From Selenomonadaceae bacterium (GTDB lineage Bacteria > Bacillota > Negativicutes > Selenomonadales > Selenomonadaceae), in NCBI GenBank assembly GCA_017518105.1, contig JAFWWC010000025.1, positions 1-55,349 of the forward strand: a DNA stretch of 55,349 bases, read 5' to 3'. Positions 25,033-32,983 of this stretch are shown piece by piece. The notes under the pieces were generated by a model. The model was not told the DNA's origin. It did no database searches and saw nothing but the letters and a program-made list of their open reading frames with translations. Positions within the stretch are counted from its first letter, which is position 1. The number at the start of each line of letters is the position of its first letter. Made by a program: the position numbers and the translations under genes.

Positions 25033-26055
25033 TTGAGACTGACGAGCGAGGCGGCTTTGAAACTTTTCACGGACGGCGACTTATTGGAGCTGGGCAAGCA
25101 AGCCGACGCCGTGCGCAAAAAATTTTTCGGCGACGTGGTGACTTTCATCATAGACCGCAACATAAACTATACGAACGTCTGCAAGAACGAGTGCAAATTC
25201 TGTGCGTTCTTCCGTCGGGCGAATCACAAGGACGCGTACCTTTTGACGCACGAAGAGATTTTGCAAAAGGTTCAAGAGACCGTCGCGGCGGGCGGGACTC
25301 AAGTCATGATTCAGGGCGGCTTACATCCCGACTTGCCGCTAAGCTACTATGAAGACATGCTCCGCCTTATCAAAAAGAATTTCGATATAACAATTCACTC
25401 GTTCACGGCAACGGAAATTCAGCACTTCGCCAACGTCGCTGGCTTATCAATCCTTGAGACGTTAAAGCGACTTCAAGCGGCGGGCTTAGATAGCTTGCCC
25501 GGCGGCGGGGCGGAAATCCTCGTTGACGACGTGAGGCGGCGTATCAGCCCAAAGAAAATCTCGGCGGGCGATTGGCTAAGCGTCATGAGGGCGGCGCATT
25601 CAATCGGCATGAAGTCAACCGCAACGATGGTTATCGGCTTCGGCGAGACTTTAGTGCAAAGACTAGAACACATGCAGAAGGTTCGCGACCTGCAGGACGA
25701 AACCGGCGGCTTTCGGGCGTTCATCACGTGGACTTATCAGCCAATGCATACCGCGCTCGGCGGCGAAAAAGTTTCAGCGCAAGATTACATGAAGACGCTT
25801 TCAATGACACGAATTTTTATGGATAACGTCGAACACATTCAAGGCTCGTGGGTCACTCAGGGCGAACGAATTGGGCAACTGACTTTGGCTTTTGGAGCTG
25901 ACGACCTCGGCTCAATCATGCTTGAAGAAAACGTCGTGCGGGCGGCGGGCACAAGCTTTGACATGTCTACGCGCAAGATGATTGACTTAATCCGCTCGGC
26001 AGGACGAATCCCCGCGCAACGCAATACACGCTATGAAGTCCTTAGGAAATTTTAG
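25033..26055 (+). CDS. mqnC: Cyclic dehypoxanthinyl futalosine synthase
   Basis: A 340-residue radical SAM enzyme of the futalosine menaquinone pathway. The cluster motif C50-x3-C54-x2-C57 lies in NINYTNVCKNECKFCAFFRR. Other features are MIQGGLHPDLPLSYYEDM, the LPGGGAEIL strand and SWVTQGERIGQLTLAFGADD. The related MqnE and CofH share this layout; the N-terminus and GGGAEIL favour MqnC. The start is TTG 25033. It is followed closely by the repeat-bearing membrane gene. ubiX at 40440 may belong to the same pathway's prenyl/decarboxylation chemistry. Confidence 0.85.
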   Translation: MRLTSEAALKLFTDGDLLELGKQADAVRKKFFGDVVTFIIDRNINYTNVCKNECKFCAFFRRANHKDAYLLTHEEILQKVQETVAAGGTQVMIQGGLHPDLPLSYYEDMLRLIKKNFDITIHSFTATEIQHFANVAGLSILETLKRLQAAGLDSLPGGGAEILVDDVRRRISPKKISAGDWLSVMRAAHSIGMKSTATMVIGFGETLVQRLEHMQKVRDLQDETGGFRAFITWTYQPMHTALGGEKVSAQDYMKTLSMTRIFMDNVEHIQGSWVTQGERIGQLTLAFGADDLGSIMLEENVVRAAGTSFDMSTRKMIDLIRSAGRIPAQRNTRYEVLRKF

Positions 26056-26070
26056 GCGGGAGGTGAGGCG

Positions 26071-27138
26071 ATGGACGACAAGAAATGCGACTTGCAGAAA
26101 AACCTTCAGCAGATGATGAAGACAACTAAGCAATCAGACCTTGAACGCGCCCTTCAACGCATGATGCAGACGACTAAATCAAACGACTTAAAGAAGGCAT
26201 TCGAGAAGATGATTCACGTCACGCGCTCCTTTGACCAAGAAGTCGAGCAACGGCAGAAGGAACAGGAACAAAACATCGCCGACGCCTTCCAGAAAATGAT
26301 TCGGCTGTCGCGTTCGCTGGAGCTTGAGAACGAAGAGCAACTTGCACGCGAAGAGGCAGAAAAAGAAGCAGAAGCCAAACGGAACGAGAAAAAGATTGAC
26401 AAGGTTAAAAAGAAAGTCCCGCGCAGAATTCGGAGCTTCCCCGCCGCCTTCCGTCGCAACCCAAAAGCCGTCATAAAGTATTTCCTCGGCATGGCATTGG
26501 GGCGCGTGCTGGCTATCGTGCTGTATGTGCTAATGGCGTTTATCCCGGCGTTGCCCGTGCCCGACGCCCTAGCGAACATGAGCAAGCCGCCCGCGTTCCT
26601 AGGCACGGCGTTTAACTCAATGCGTTCGTTCGTCACGGACTTTAACCCGCAAATGATTATGGCGACAGTCACGAGCATACCGACGGACATAAACAAACTG
26701 ATTCAGAAGGTCGGCGAGTTCTTTACGTTCTATGCAAAGCGTGCGTGGGCGTTCACTGTGCGGGCGGTTCGTCACCCTAAGCTTGCCTTCGACGACGTGC
26801 GCAAAATGGTTCGGGAGAAAACGCCGCTGTTCATTCGGCTAGCAAGGGCGGCAGTCAGCGTGGCGTTCTCGTTCCTTCTGATAAAGCTGGCGATGATTTT
26901 CCTCCTGCCGCTGTTCGGCGGTATCGCGCTGACGGTCTTGGGTATCAAAGTCTCGATAATCCTGTTCGTTATCGCCCGAATGATTGCGGACAAGGTCGGC
27001 GAACTCATCGGCAAATATGTCTTCAATGGCGGCTTGAAACTCGTACACGTGGCGAAAACTATCCGCGAATCTCAAATCGTGAAAGCTATCGGCGACTACC
27101 TAAAGGAGTGGCTCAATCAGGCTACAAATAAAAAATGA
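26071..27138 (+). CDS. Membrane protein with N-terminal helical repeats
   Basis: A 355-residue protein of unknown function. Residues 8-110 hold about four imperfect repeats of the form LxxALQxMMxTTKxxD (LQQMMKTTKQSD, LQRMMQTTKSND, FEKMIHVTRSFD, FQKMIRLSRSLE), followed by an acidic-basic coil. Hydrophobic segments follow near 136-155 (YFLGMALGRVLAIVLYVLM) and 275-310 (FSFLLIKLAMIFLLPLFGG, KVSIILFVIARMI). The repeats look like amphipathic helices. GGGAGGTGAGG precedes ATG 26071, 15 bases after mqnC. Confidence 0.75.
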   Translation: MDDKKCDLQKNLQQMMKTTKQSDLERALQRMMQTTKSNDLKKAFEKMIHVTRSFDQEVEQRQKEQEQNIADAFQKMIRLSRSLELENEEQLAREEAEKEAEAKRNEKKIDKVKKKVPRRIRSFPAAFRRNPKAVIKYFLGMALGRVLAIVLYVLMAFIPALPVPDALANMSKPPAFLGTAFNSMRSFVTDFNPQMIMATVTSIPTDINKLIQKVGEFFTFYAKRAWAFTVRAVRHPKLAFDDVRKMVREKTPLFIRLARAAVSVAFSFLLIKLAMIFLLPLFGGIALTVLGIKVSIILFVIARMIADKVGELIGKYVFNGGLKLVHVAKTIRESQIVKAIGDYLKEWLNQATNKK

Positions 27139-27160
27139 CGCATGACGCGCCATTGAAAGT

Positions 27161-27433
27161 TCAAAGCTCCCGAAGCAGTCCGCTGACCATGAGAAAACTT
27201 ACAGCCAAGAAGACTAAGCACCCTAGGACGAAGATAATCCAATCGGGCTTGTACCGCCAAATGATTTCGCCGCTCAAGCGTTCAAGTGACAACGTAGAAT
27301 TTTTTTCGGCAACAGGCAGATAAATCAATGCGCCGAGCATAAGTCCAAAAATTAAAATGCCAAGCAGCCCAATGATAACGTCGAACGGCGGCACCTCGAA
27401 TAATCCCGAAAATGCATCTCCTACTGAATTCAT
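27161..27433 (-). CDS. Small membrane protein downstream of nrdG
   Basis: A 90-residue protein with two hydrophobic segments (VIIGLLGILIFGLMLGALIYL and WIIFVLGCLVFLAVSFLM) separated by a polar loop. No family recognised. Its start abuts the nrdG stop, so it is probably co-transcribed with nrdG. Confidence 0.65.
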   Translation of the reverse strand: MNSVGDAFSGLFEVPPFDVIIGLLGILIFGLMLGALIYLPVAEKNSTLSLERLSGEIIWRYKPDWIIFVLGCLVFLAVSFLMVSGLLREL

Positions 27434-27931
27434 TCACTCAACCTCCGATTCAGTCCAAAGCACGATTTTTTTTTGCTCACGGGTTCTCTTAAGGTCGATG
27501 ATTCGCTGATTGCGCGAGCCGCAGAACTGTAGCTCCAAATCCCGCAGACCTTCGATAAATTCTCCGTCAATCAGTACGTCGATATTCTCAAGCAACGGTT
27601 CGGCGTCGGGCGGTAGCTCCTCGAAAGTGTAGCCCGTGTAGCACCAGACGCTTAGCCCGAAACTTTTAGCGGCGCGGGCTATCTCGTTAGCCGCCTCGAC
27701 TTGCAAGAACGGTTCGCCGCCCGATAAAGTTATTCCGTCTAAGAGCGGATTTTTTTTTATCTCCGCGACAATCTCCGCCGTGTCGATTAAGCGTCCGCCG
27801 TCTAGCGCGTGCGTCTCTGGATTGTGGCAGCCCTCGCAACGCCGCGGACAACCCTGCATGAAGATTGCAAAGCGTATCCCGTCCCCGTCTACATAACTTT
27901 CTGATACCAGCCCCGCTATACGAATCAACAA
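27434..27931 (-). CDS. nrdG: Anaerobic ribonucleotide reductase activating enzyme
   Basis: A 165-residue radical SAM enzyme that forms the glycyl radical on NrdD. Cluster motif C28-x3-C32-x2-C35 in QGCPRRCEGCHNPETH, then GITLSGGEPF, matches NrdG. The start is read as TTG 27931 after GGAAGGTGA. Its partner nrdD is not upstream in this window, where a 450-base region without genes is found instead. Other small glycyl-radical activases are possible, but length and HNPETH fit NrdG best. Confidence 0.88.
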   Translation of the reverse strand: MLIRIAGLVSESYVDGDGIRFAIFMQGCPRRCEGCHNPETHALDGGRLIDTAEIVAEIKKNPLLDGITLSGGEPFLQVEAANEIARAAKSFGLSVWCYTGYTFEELPPDAEPLLENIDVLIDGEFIEGLRDLELQFCGSRNQRIIDLKRTREQKKIVLWTESEVE

Positions 27932-27997
27932 AAAAAATCACCTTCCGCCGCCGATTATAGTTCCTCGACTAGCAAAAGGCAATTAAAACTTATCGAA

Positions 27998-28116
27998 GCC
28001 TCCAAACCGCAAGCAGTACTGGCCTCTGCGCAATCTTAAAATTGATTTAAAGGCTACCGTTGATATTCACGTCGAAGCGGTTTCAATACCGCAAGCAGTA
28101 CTGGCCTCTGCGCAAT
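27998..28116 (-). CRISPR. CRISPR-like array: two repeats, one spacer, no cas genes
   Basis: A 37-base unit at 28080-28116 starts GTTTCAATACCGC and ends GCGCAAT on the plus strand; on the minus strand it ends in ATTGAAAC, the hallmark of many CRISPR repeats. A second copy at 27998-28034 is identical over the last 29 bases and differs at four positions in the first eight. The 45-base spacer is 28035-28079. Degeneration at the end away from the leader is typical of terminal repeats. TCGAAGC precedes both copies, a caution that this could be another kind of duplication. Confidence 0.5.
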
Positions 28117-28385
28117 AGTTAGCCTAGAAACTAGCGACCCAACGCGGGGAAAATCGGACTTTTGGAAAGAGATTCAAAAAGCGTCGTCTAAAGTGAGATT
28201 TCCCACAAGTCATCGTCATTCGGATTTCATAAAAGTCTTGTCGTCGTTGAGCTGACGCCACTTATCCGTTTTGGAAAATGTTTAGCTCAAATGGCGTCTG
28301 TGCGTCCCCTCCAATCACTTTCCTTATCAAAGAACATTTGCCGCCAAACTTATACCACAGCCTCCGTCGTATTGCAAGCGGAAAT
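28117..28385 (-). promoter_or_regulatory. Non-coding leader between the bglG-type gene and the CRISPR-like repeats
   Basis: No convincing gene. Two open stretches on the minus strand (18 and 48 codons, starting GTG) lack good ribosome sites. A minus-strand promoter TTGCAA (28377-28372), 17 bases, TATAAG (28354-28349) would start a transcript near 28342 that runs through the repeats towards nrdG. TTGAGCT/AGCTCAA (28247-28253, 28284-28290) and GACGCCA/TGGCGTC (28254-28260, 28292-28298) are complementary pairs in a crossing order. Confidence 0.5.
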
Positions 28386-30470
28386 TCACATCAGCTCCTT
28401 GTACTTTGCCTTGTAGAAGTCCTCGAAAATCTTTAGCACCTCGCGGCGAATCTCATTGCCGTTGCCCTCGTGAAGAACCTCGATAAAGCCCCAGCGGTCA
28501 AGCAAAACCGACGCAATATGCCCAATCGTCTCAAGCGTGAACTCGTCAATGTCAAGCGGCGCAAGCAGGACAATCGCCGTTCGGACAATCTCGCCGTCAG
28601 CAGGATACTTGAAACCCTCGCCGAGTTGCAAAATCCCGAACGCCGGAGCCTTAACCGCCGCGCTCTTGCAGTGCAGTAAAATCATATGCCTGCCAATAAT
28701 CAGCGTCGACCCCTTGTCCTCGCGCAGAAGGAGCGACTTTGAAATTTCTTTGCGGCTTATGTCGTCCTCGCCCGCCAATCGCCCGGCAAGTTCGCACGCC
28801 TCGTTGATGTTGCCAATCGTTTCGCGGACAAAAAAATAATTCGTCATCAGCGACGTAATCGCCCGCCCATATGAATTCATCTTGGCTAAGCCTTCCATAA
28901 ACGGCGGACGCGGCTCAAGTTCCTCTGCACTGCCTAGAAATTGTTTGTTCTGCCGAGCAAGTTCCGCGTCAATCTTCTTCCTGTCCTCTTCAATCAAAGC
29001 CGCGCTCACGACCAAAACCGGTTTATCGGCGCGGGCAATCGGCACCGTCGAAATTATGAACTCGAAATCCTTAGCCGCAATGTAATCGGAGTTAATCTCA
29101 AGTATCGGCACCTCATCGACAATTTGGAGCGTCGGGAACGTGGCACGAAGTCGGCTAGCCAAAAGTCGCGAAGTCCCCATGCCCGTCGGGCACGCGACAA
29201 CCACCCTATGCACCGCGTGCGAAAATTTTTCGCTGTCAGACAACGCCGCGCCCAAATGCATCGCGATATAAGCTATCTCCGAGTCTGGTAACGGCTCATC
29301 AACCTCCGCTTCCAACTCCACGACGCATTTTCTCGTTAAGGTCATCAGTTCGGGGTAATGCGTCTGAATCTCGCCGAGCAACGGGTTGCGAATGTCCATA
29401 TGCATTTTCAGCCGGCTCAGCGTCGGCGCAAGGTGATTGACTAGCCCCGCAAGCAAGCTCTGGTTCTTCTCAATGTCGCGTCCCGTAATCTTCGCCGCCC
29501 GTTTCATAATCTGCCGCGCCAACGTGACTAGGTGAAAATTATCCATCATCGAAATCGTTCCCAGGCTCGCCGAACTGTATCGGCTCCTCGCTCCGAGTAT
29601 GTGCATCGTTATGTAGCAAACTTCGCTGGTAGGAACTTCTAGCCCCGACGCCGCCTCGATTTGTTCCGCAAGCTTTTTAGCCGCCGTGAACTCTCGACTA
29701 TCTTTGAGCCGCGAACAACTTTCCGCCTCAAGCTTAATTGGCTCGTGGTTCCGTATCCGCCGCACCACAAGCGACAAGTGCACGACCAAGCCAATAAACG
29801 CGTTGTCCGAAAGCTTGTAGCCCAAATCGTCTTCCGTCGTGCGAATCATCTGTTCAAGCCGCCGCCACTCGCCCGCGTCAATCAGCTCCAATAAAAACTT
29901 CGACACTTGCGCAACTGGCTTATCGGGCAGATTATCTTGCATTAGGTTTAGTAGCCGCTCTTCGCCGACGTGCTCATAAATATATCGGACAATCGCCCGC
30001 CGCAAGTCCCGTTCGTCGCCGAGCAAACTCACACCCAACCCAGGCTTGCGAAAAAGTTTCAAGCCCGCCTCCCTAAACCACGGCTCCAGCTTGTCAAGGT
30101 CGTTGCTTATCGTCGAATCCGTCACGTGTACCGCACTGCTCAGCACGAACAACTTTATCGGCTCGCGGCTCGAAAGTAGCTTGCCGATTATGATTGACCG
30201 TCGTTCGCCCGGCGTGTACTCGCTCTTGTCGCCCGTCTGCAGTTGCTTAAGCAGGGCATAGCGTTTGACATCGCTACCAGTTATCAGAAGACCCGCGCCC
30301 GATTTCTTTTCCAGTTGCAAGCCGACTTTGTTCAAAGCCTCCTCGACCTTAGGCAGTTGCCGCGAAACCGTCTTTGCACTCACTGATAATCTTGACGCAA
30401 TGTCCGCCGTCGTCTGAAAAGTTTTTTCCTGTAGCAGTAGCTTCAAAATGTCGCGTGTCCTTTGCTCCAT
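28386..30470 (-). CDS. BglG/MtlR-family PTS-regulated transcriptional regulator
   Basis: A 694-residue regulator. Order: N-terminal HTH (TADIASRLSVSAKTVSRQLPKV), a second HTH region (DSTISNDLDKLEPWF), two PRD domains (about residues 180-410), an EIIB-like domain with CPTGMGTS, and a C-terminal EIIA (mannitol/fructose type) domain with histidine in MILLHCKSA. Phosphorylation of the PRDs and EII domains by the PTS normally sets activity. No PTS genes are nearby, so its targets are unknown. It begins 13 bases after the hypE stop and may be co-transcribed with the hyp genes. Confidence 0.88.
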   Translation of the reverse strand: MEQRTRDILKLLLQEKTFQTTADIASRLSVSAKTVSRQLPKVEEALNKVGLQLEKKSGAGLLITGSDVKRYALLKQLQTGDKSEYTPGERRSIIIGKLLSSREPIKLFVLSSAVHVTDSTISNDLDKLEPWFREAGLKLFRKPGLGVSLLGDERDLRRAIVRYIYEHVGEERLLNLMQDNLPDKPVAQVSKFLLELIDAGEWRRLEQMIRTTEDDLGYKLSDNAFIGLVVHLSLVVRRIRNHEPIKLEAESCSRLKDSREFTAAKKLAEQIEAASGLEVPTSEVCYITMHILGARSRYSSASLGTISMMDNFHLVTLARQIMKRAAKITGRDIEKNQSLLAGLVNHLAPTLSRLKMHMDIRNPLLGEIQTHYPELMTLTRKCVVELEAEVDEPLPDSEIAYIAMHLGAALSDSEKFSHAVHRVVVACPTGMGTSRLLASRLRATFPTLQIVDEVPILEINSDYIAAKDFEFIISTVPIARADKPVLVVSAALIEEDRKKIDAELARQNKQFLGSAEELEPRPPFMEGLAKMNSYGRAITSLMTNYFFVRETIGNINEACELAGRLAGEDDISRKEISKSLLLREDKGSTLIIGRHMILLHCKSAAVKAPAFGILQLGEGFKYPADGEIVRTAIVLLAPLDIDEFTLETIGHIASVLLDRWGFIEVLHEGNGNEIRREVLKIFEDFYKAKYKELM

Positions 30471-30483
30471 ATCTTAAGCCCCC

Positions 30484-31479
30484 TTAACAGATACGCGGAA
30501 CCAATTCGCCCGCCGGCATGTCGACAATCCTAACACTGCCCAAAGGAGTCTTCAAGCCGACCTTGCCCGCCGCATTGCTGACGACCTCGCCAATCAACGC
30601 CGCGTTCCTGCCGTAATCATTCTGCCGCATAACCGACAAAATCTTTTCCGCCGACCCCTCTGGCACGACAGCGATTATCTTGCCCTCGTTAGCCAACTCC
30701 AAAGCATCAAAGCCCAAAATTTCGCAGACGCCGCGAACCTCCTCGCGCACGGGAATTTTTTCTTCGTCAAGCAAAATCCCAACGTTCGCCGCCTGTGCAA
30801 TCTCATTTAGCACAGCCGCAATCCCGCCGCGTGTCGCATCTCTTAGCATGGCAATCCGTGGTTCAGCCGTCAACATCTCGTGAATCATCTTGTTAAGCGG
30901 CGCACAATCAGATTGAACACCTTCTGGCAGTTCCAAGCCGTGCCGCCCCGCCAAAATCGCCGTCGCATGGTCGCCTATCGTCCCCGAAATCAAAACCTTC
31001 ATGCCTGCGCGAACTTGCCTAGCCGATATGTCTACGCCGTCAATCAGTTCGCCGATGCCCGCTGTGTTAATAAAAATCCCGTCCGCTTGTCCGCGCCCGA
31101 CAACCTTTGTATCGCCCGTGACGATTTTAACTCCAGCCTCACGAGCCGCCGCCGCCATCGATTGAACAATGCGCTTTAGGTCGTCGAAGTCAAAGCCTTC
31201 CTCCAATATCACGCCCACGGAAATATATTTCGGCTCTGCGCCCGTGACCGCCAAATCATTCACCGTGCCGCAAATCGACAGCTTGCCAATGTCCCCGCCG
31301 CGAAAAAAAATCGGACGCACAACATAACTATCCGTCGTCATTGCTAAGCGTCCAATCTTCGCGCCGTCGTGAAGCTCGTTTAAAATCTCGTTGTCGAAGG
31401 CGGGCAAAATTACCTCCTGCAAGAGCTGTGCACTCAACTTGCCGCCCGCCCCGTGTGCCATTAAAATTTTTCTCTCCAC
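30484..31479 (-). CDS. hypE: Hydrogenase maturation protein HypE
   Basis: A 331-residue member of the PurM/SelD-like ATP-binding family that dehydrates the carbamoyl group on its C-terminal cysteine to a thiocyanate, which becomes the cyanide ligand of [NiFe] hydrogenase. The N-terminus ILMAHGAGGKLS, TTDSYVVRPIFFRGGDIG, and the terminal PRIC with final cysteine are all present. GTG 31479 is chosen because the family N-terminus begins there; the open frame extends further into hypD. It overlaps hypD by 19 bases. Confidence 0.95.
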   Translation of the reverse strand: MERKILMAHGAGGKLSAQLLQEVILPAFDNEILNELHDGAKIGRLAMTTDSYVVRPIFFRGGDIGKLSICGTVNDLAVTGAEPKYISVGVILEEGFDFDDLKRIVQSMAAAAREAGVKIVTGDTKVVGRGQADGIFINTAGIGELIDGVDISARQVRAGMKVLISGTIGDHATAILAGRHGLELPEGVQSDCAPLNKMIHEMLTAEPRIAMLRDATRGGIAAVLNEIAQAANVGILLDEEKIPVREEVRGVCEILGFDALELANEGKIIAVVPEGSAEKILSVMRQNDYGRNAALIGEVVSNAAGKVGLKTPLGSVRIVDMPAGELVPRIC

Positions 31480-32549
31480 TTGAAATTGTTTCCTCCGTAT
31501 TTGAACCACGCCGCGCAAACTCCCTCGACTGACACCATACAAGGTCCAATGGCGTGAAGCGGTTGACATGCCTTGCCAAAGAGCGGACACTCCGTCGGCT
31601 TGACTAGCCCGCGCAAGACTTCGCCACAACGACACGCCGTCTTTTTCTCCGTTCGTTCAATCGCGACTGGCTCAACGCGTTCAATGTCAAACGCCGCGAA
31701 CTCATCACGCATCCTAAGCCCCGACTCAGGAATCATTCCCATGCCGCGCCATTCCGCGTCCGCGACCTCGTAGACTTGCGCAAGGATTCTCTTCGCCGCA
31801 ACGTTGCCTTCAGCCTTAACCACACTGCGATAATCGTTCACGACCTCGGCTCGCCCGCTGTCAATCTGTTCAAGCAAACTCTTCAGCGCGATTAAAATCT
31901 CCTCCGCCTCGAAGCCGCCGACCGCACCTGGTATCTTGAATTCGTCAGATAAGAACTTAAACGCGTCCGCCCCAATGACAACTGCCACGTGCCCCGGCAA
32001 TAAAAAACCGTCGACCTTAACCGACGTGTCCTTCAACAAAAATCTTAGCGCGGGCGGCACCAGCTTTTGAGCCGATAGCATGAACAAGTTCTTTATCCCG
32101 TGAGCCTTCGCCGCCAAAACCGTCGCCGCCGCTGTCGGGGCTGTCGTCTCGAACCCTACCGCCAAAAAGATTATCTTCCGGCTAGGATTCTCTCTGGCAA
32201 GCTTTACGCAATCGAGCGGTGAATACACAATCCGAACGTCGCCGCCTGCCGCTTGAGTCTCCGACAAACTCGACCGCGAACCCGGAACCTTTAGCATATC
32301 CCCGAACGTCGCAACGATGAAACCTTCCCGCGTGTACTCAATCGCCTTGTCAATGTAATCATCATTTGTCACGCAAACAGGGCAACCAGGTCCCGATACA
32401 AGTTCCACATTCTCTGGCAAAACCTGACGTATCCCTGAACGAAATATCGCTACCGTGTGTGTTCCGCATACTTCCATTAACCGTAGCTTCTTCTTACCTT
32501 CTGCCAGAGCTGCAATCCTTCTAACCAGTTCAACATTACCGTTTCTCAT
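31461..32549 (-). CDS. hypD: Hydrogenase maturation protein HypD
   Basis: A 362-residue iron-sulfur protein that assembles the Fe(CN)2CO centre with HypC and HypE. Motifs: LMEVCGTHT, SGPGCPVC, FAVGFETTAPT-like (LAVGFETTAPT), LLPGHVAVVIG, and cysteines in CRCGEVLRG and CPLFGKACQP. ATG 32549 overlaps the HNH gene stop as ATGA. The first 70 or so codons use A/T-ending codons and AGA, unlike the G/C-rich remainder. hypC, its usual partner, is not adjacent. Confidence 0.95.
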   Translation of the reverse strand: MRNGNVELVRRIAALAEGKKKLRLMEVCGTHTVAIFRSGIRQVLPENVELVSGPGCPVCVTNDDYIDKAIEYTREGFIVATFGDMLKVPGSRSSLSETQAAGGDVRIVYSPLDCVKLARENPSRKIIFLAVGFETTAPTAAATVLAAKAHGIKNLFMLSAQKLVPPALRFLLKDTSVKVDGFLLPGHVAVVIGADAFKFLSDEFKIPGAVGGFEAEEILIALKSLLEQIDSGRAEVVNDYRSVVKAEGNVAAKRILAQVYEVADAEWRGMGMIPESGLRMRDEFAAFDIERVEPVAIERTEKKTACRCGEVLRGLVKPTECPLFGKACQPLHAIGPCMVSVEGVCAAWFKYGGNNFKWREKF

Positions 32550-32851
32550 TTCTTCTTCCGTCTCAAAATGCTTGTCGTTCCTGTCACAATGGCTTTCACT
32601 GCACGTTTCCCATTCGCTTTCAACAAATCCGTTCCCGTTTCCTTTAAACCAATTCTCGCCTGCTTCGACCTGTTGCAATGTTTACACAAGCACTGCAAGT
32701 TCCACAAACTATCCGAACCTTTATGCTTCTGCGGGATAATGTGATCAATGTCAACATCAGCCTTCCGAATCTTTTTTCCACATTTAGCGCAAGTGTACCA
32801 ACCATGATCCGACTTGTTGTTCTGAAACCAAGTCTCTCTGTAAGCTCCCAT
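32546..32851 (-). CDS. HNH endonuclease
   Basis: A 101-residue nuclease. The HNH core reads DIDHIIPQKHKGSDSLWNLQ with a following CLCKHCNRSK; together with YTCAKCGKKI it gives two CxxC zinc knuckles. The C-terminus is lysine/arginine-rich. Stand-alone HNH proteins of this size occur as homing nucleases, in phages and next to defence genes. Here the stop overlaps the hypD start (ATGA). Codon use differs from the surrounding genes, suggesting recent acquisition. Confidence 0.85.
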   Translation of the reverse strand: MGAYRETWFQNNKSDHGWYTCAKCGKKIRKADVDIDHIIPQKHKGSDSLWNLQCLCKHCNRSKQARIGLKETGTDLLKANGKRAVKAIVTGTTSILRRKKK

Positions 32852-32899
32852 GTAATCACCTTCATCTTCCTTGGGAGGGAGGACTCAGCTAACCTAACC

Positions 32900-32928
32900 A
32901 ACCACCCCGCAACCCCGAAGGGGTGGTT
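32900..32928. other. Perfect inverted repeat between larC and the HNH gene
   Basis: AACCACCCC (32900-32908) pairs perfectly with GGGGTGGTT (32920-32928), loop GCAACCCCGAA. It lies in the leader of the HNH gene on the minus strand, next to A/T runs around 32965-32990. A terminator without U run, an operator, or an insertion scar are possible. Confidence 0.5.
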
Positions 32929-32983
32929 CGCCGCGAATTACGGAAATTCCTGCTTGACAGGCAAAAAATTTTTTAAAAATTTT

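Noticed and set aside
28117..28342. Two short minus-strand frames (18 and 48 codons) in the nrdG/CRISPR-like leader
   Set aside because: No adequate ribosome sites, arginine-rich nonsense-like translation, interrupted by a stop; treated as non-coding.
32546..32983. Group I or II intron carrying the HNH gene
   Set aside because: No intron core or splice-site structure could be seen, and hypD on one side and larC on the other are complete genes, not split exons.
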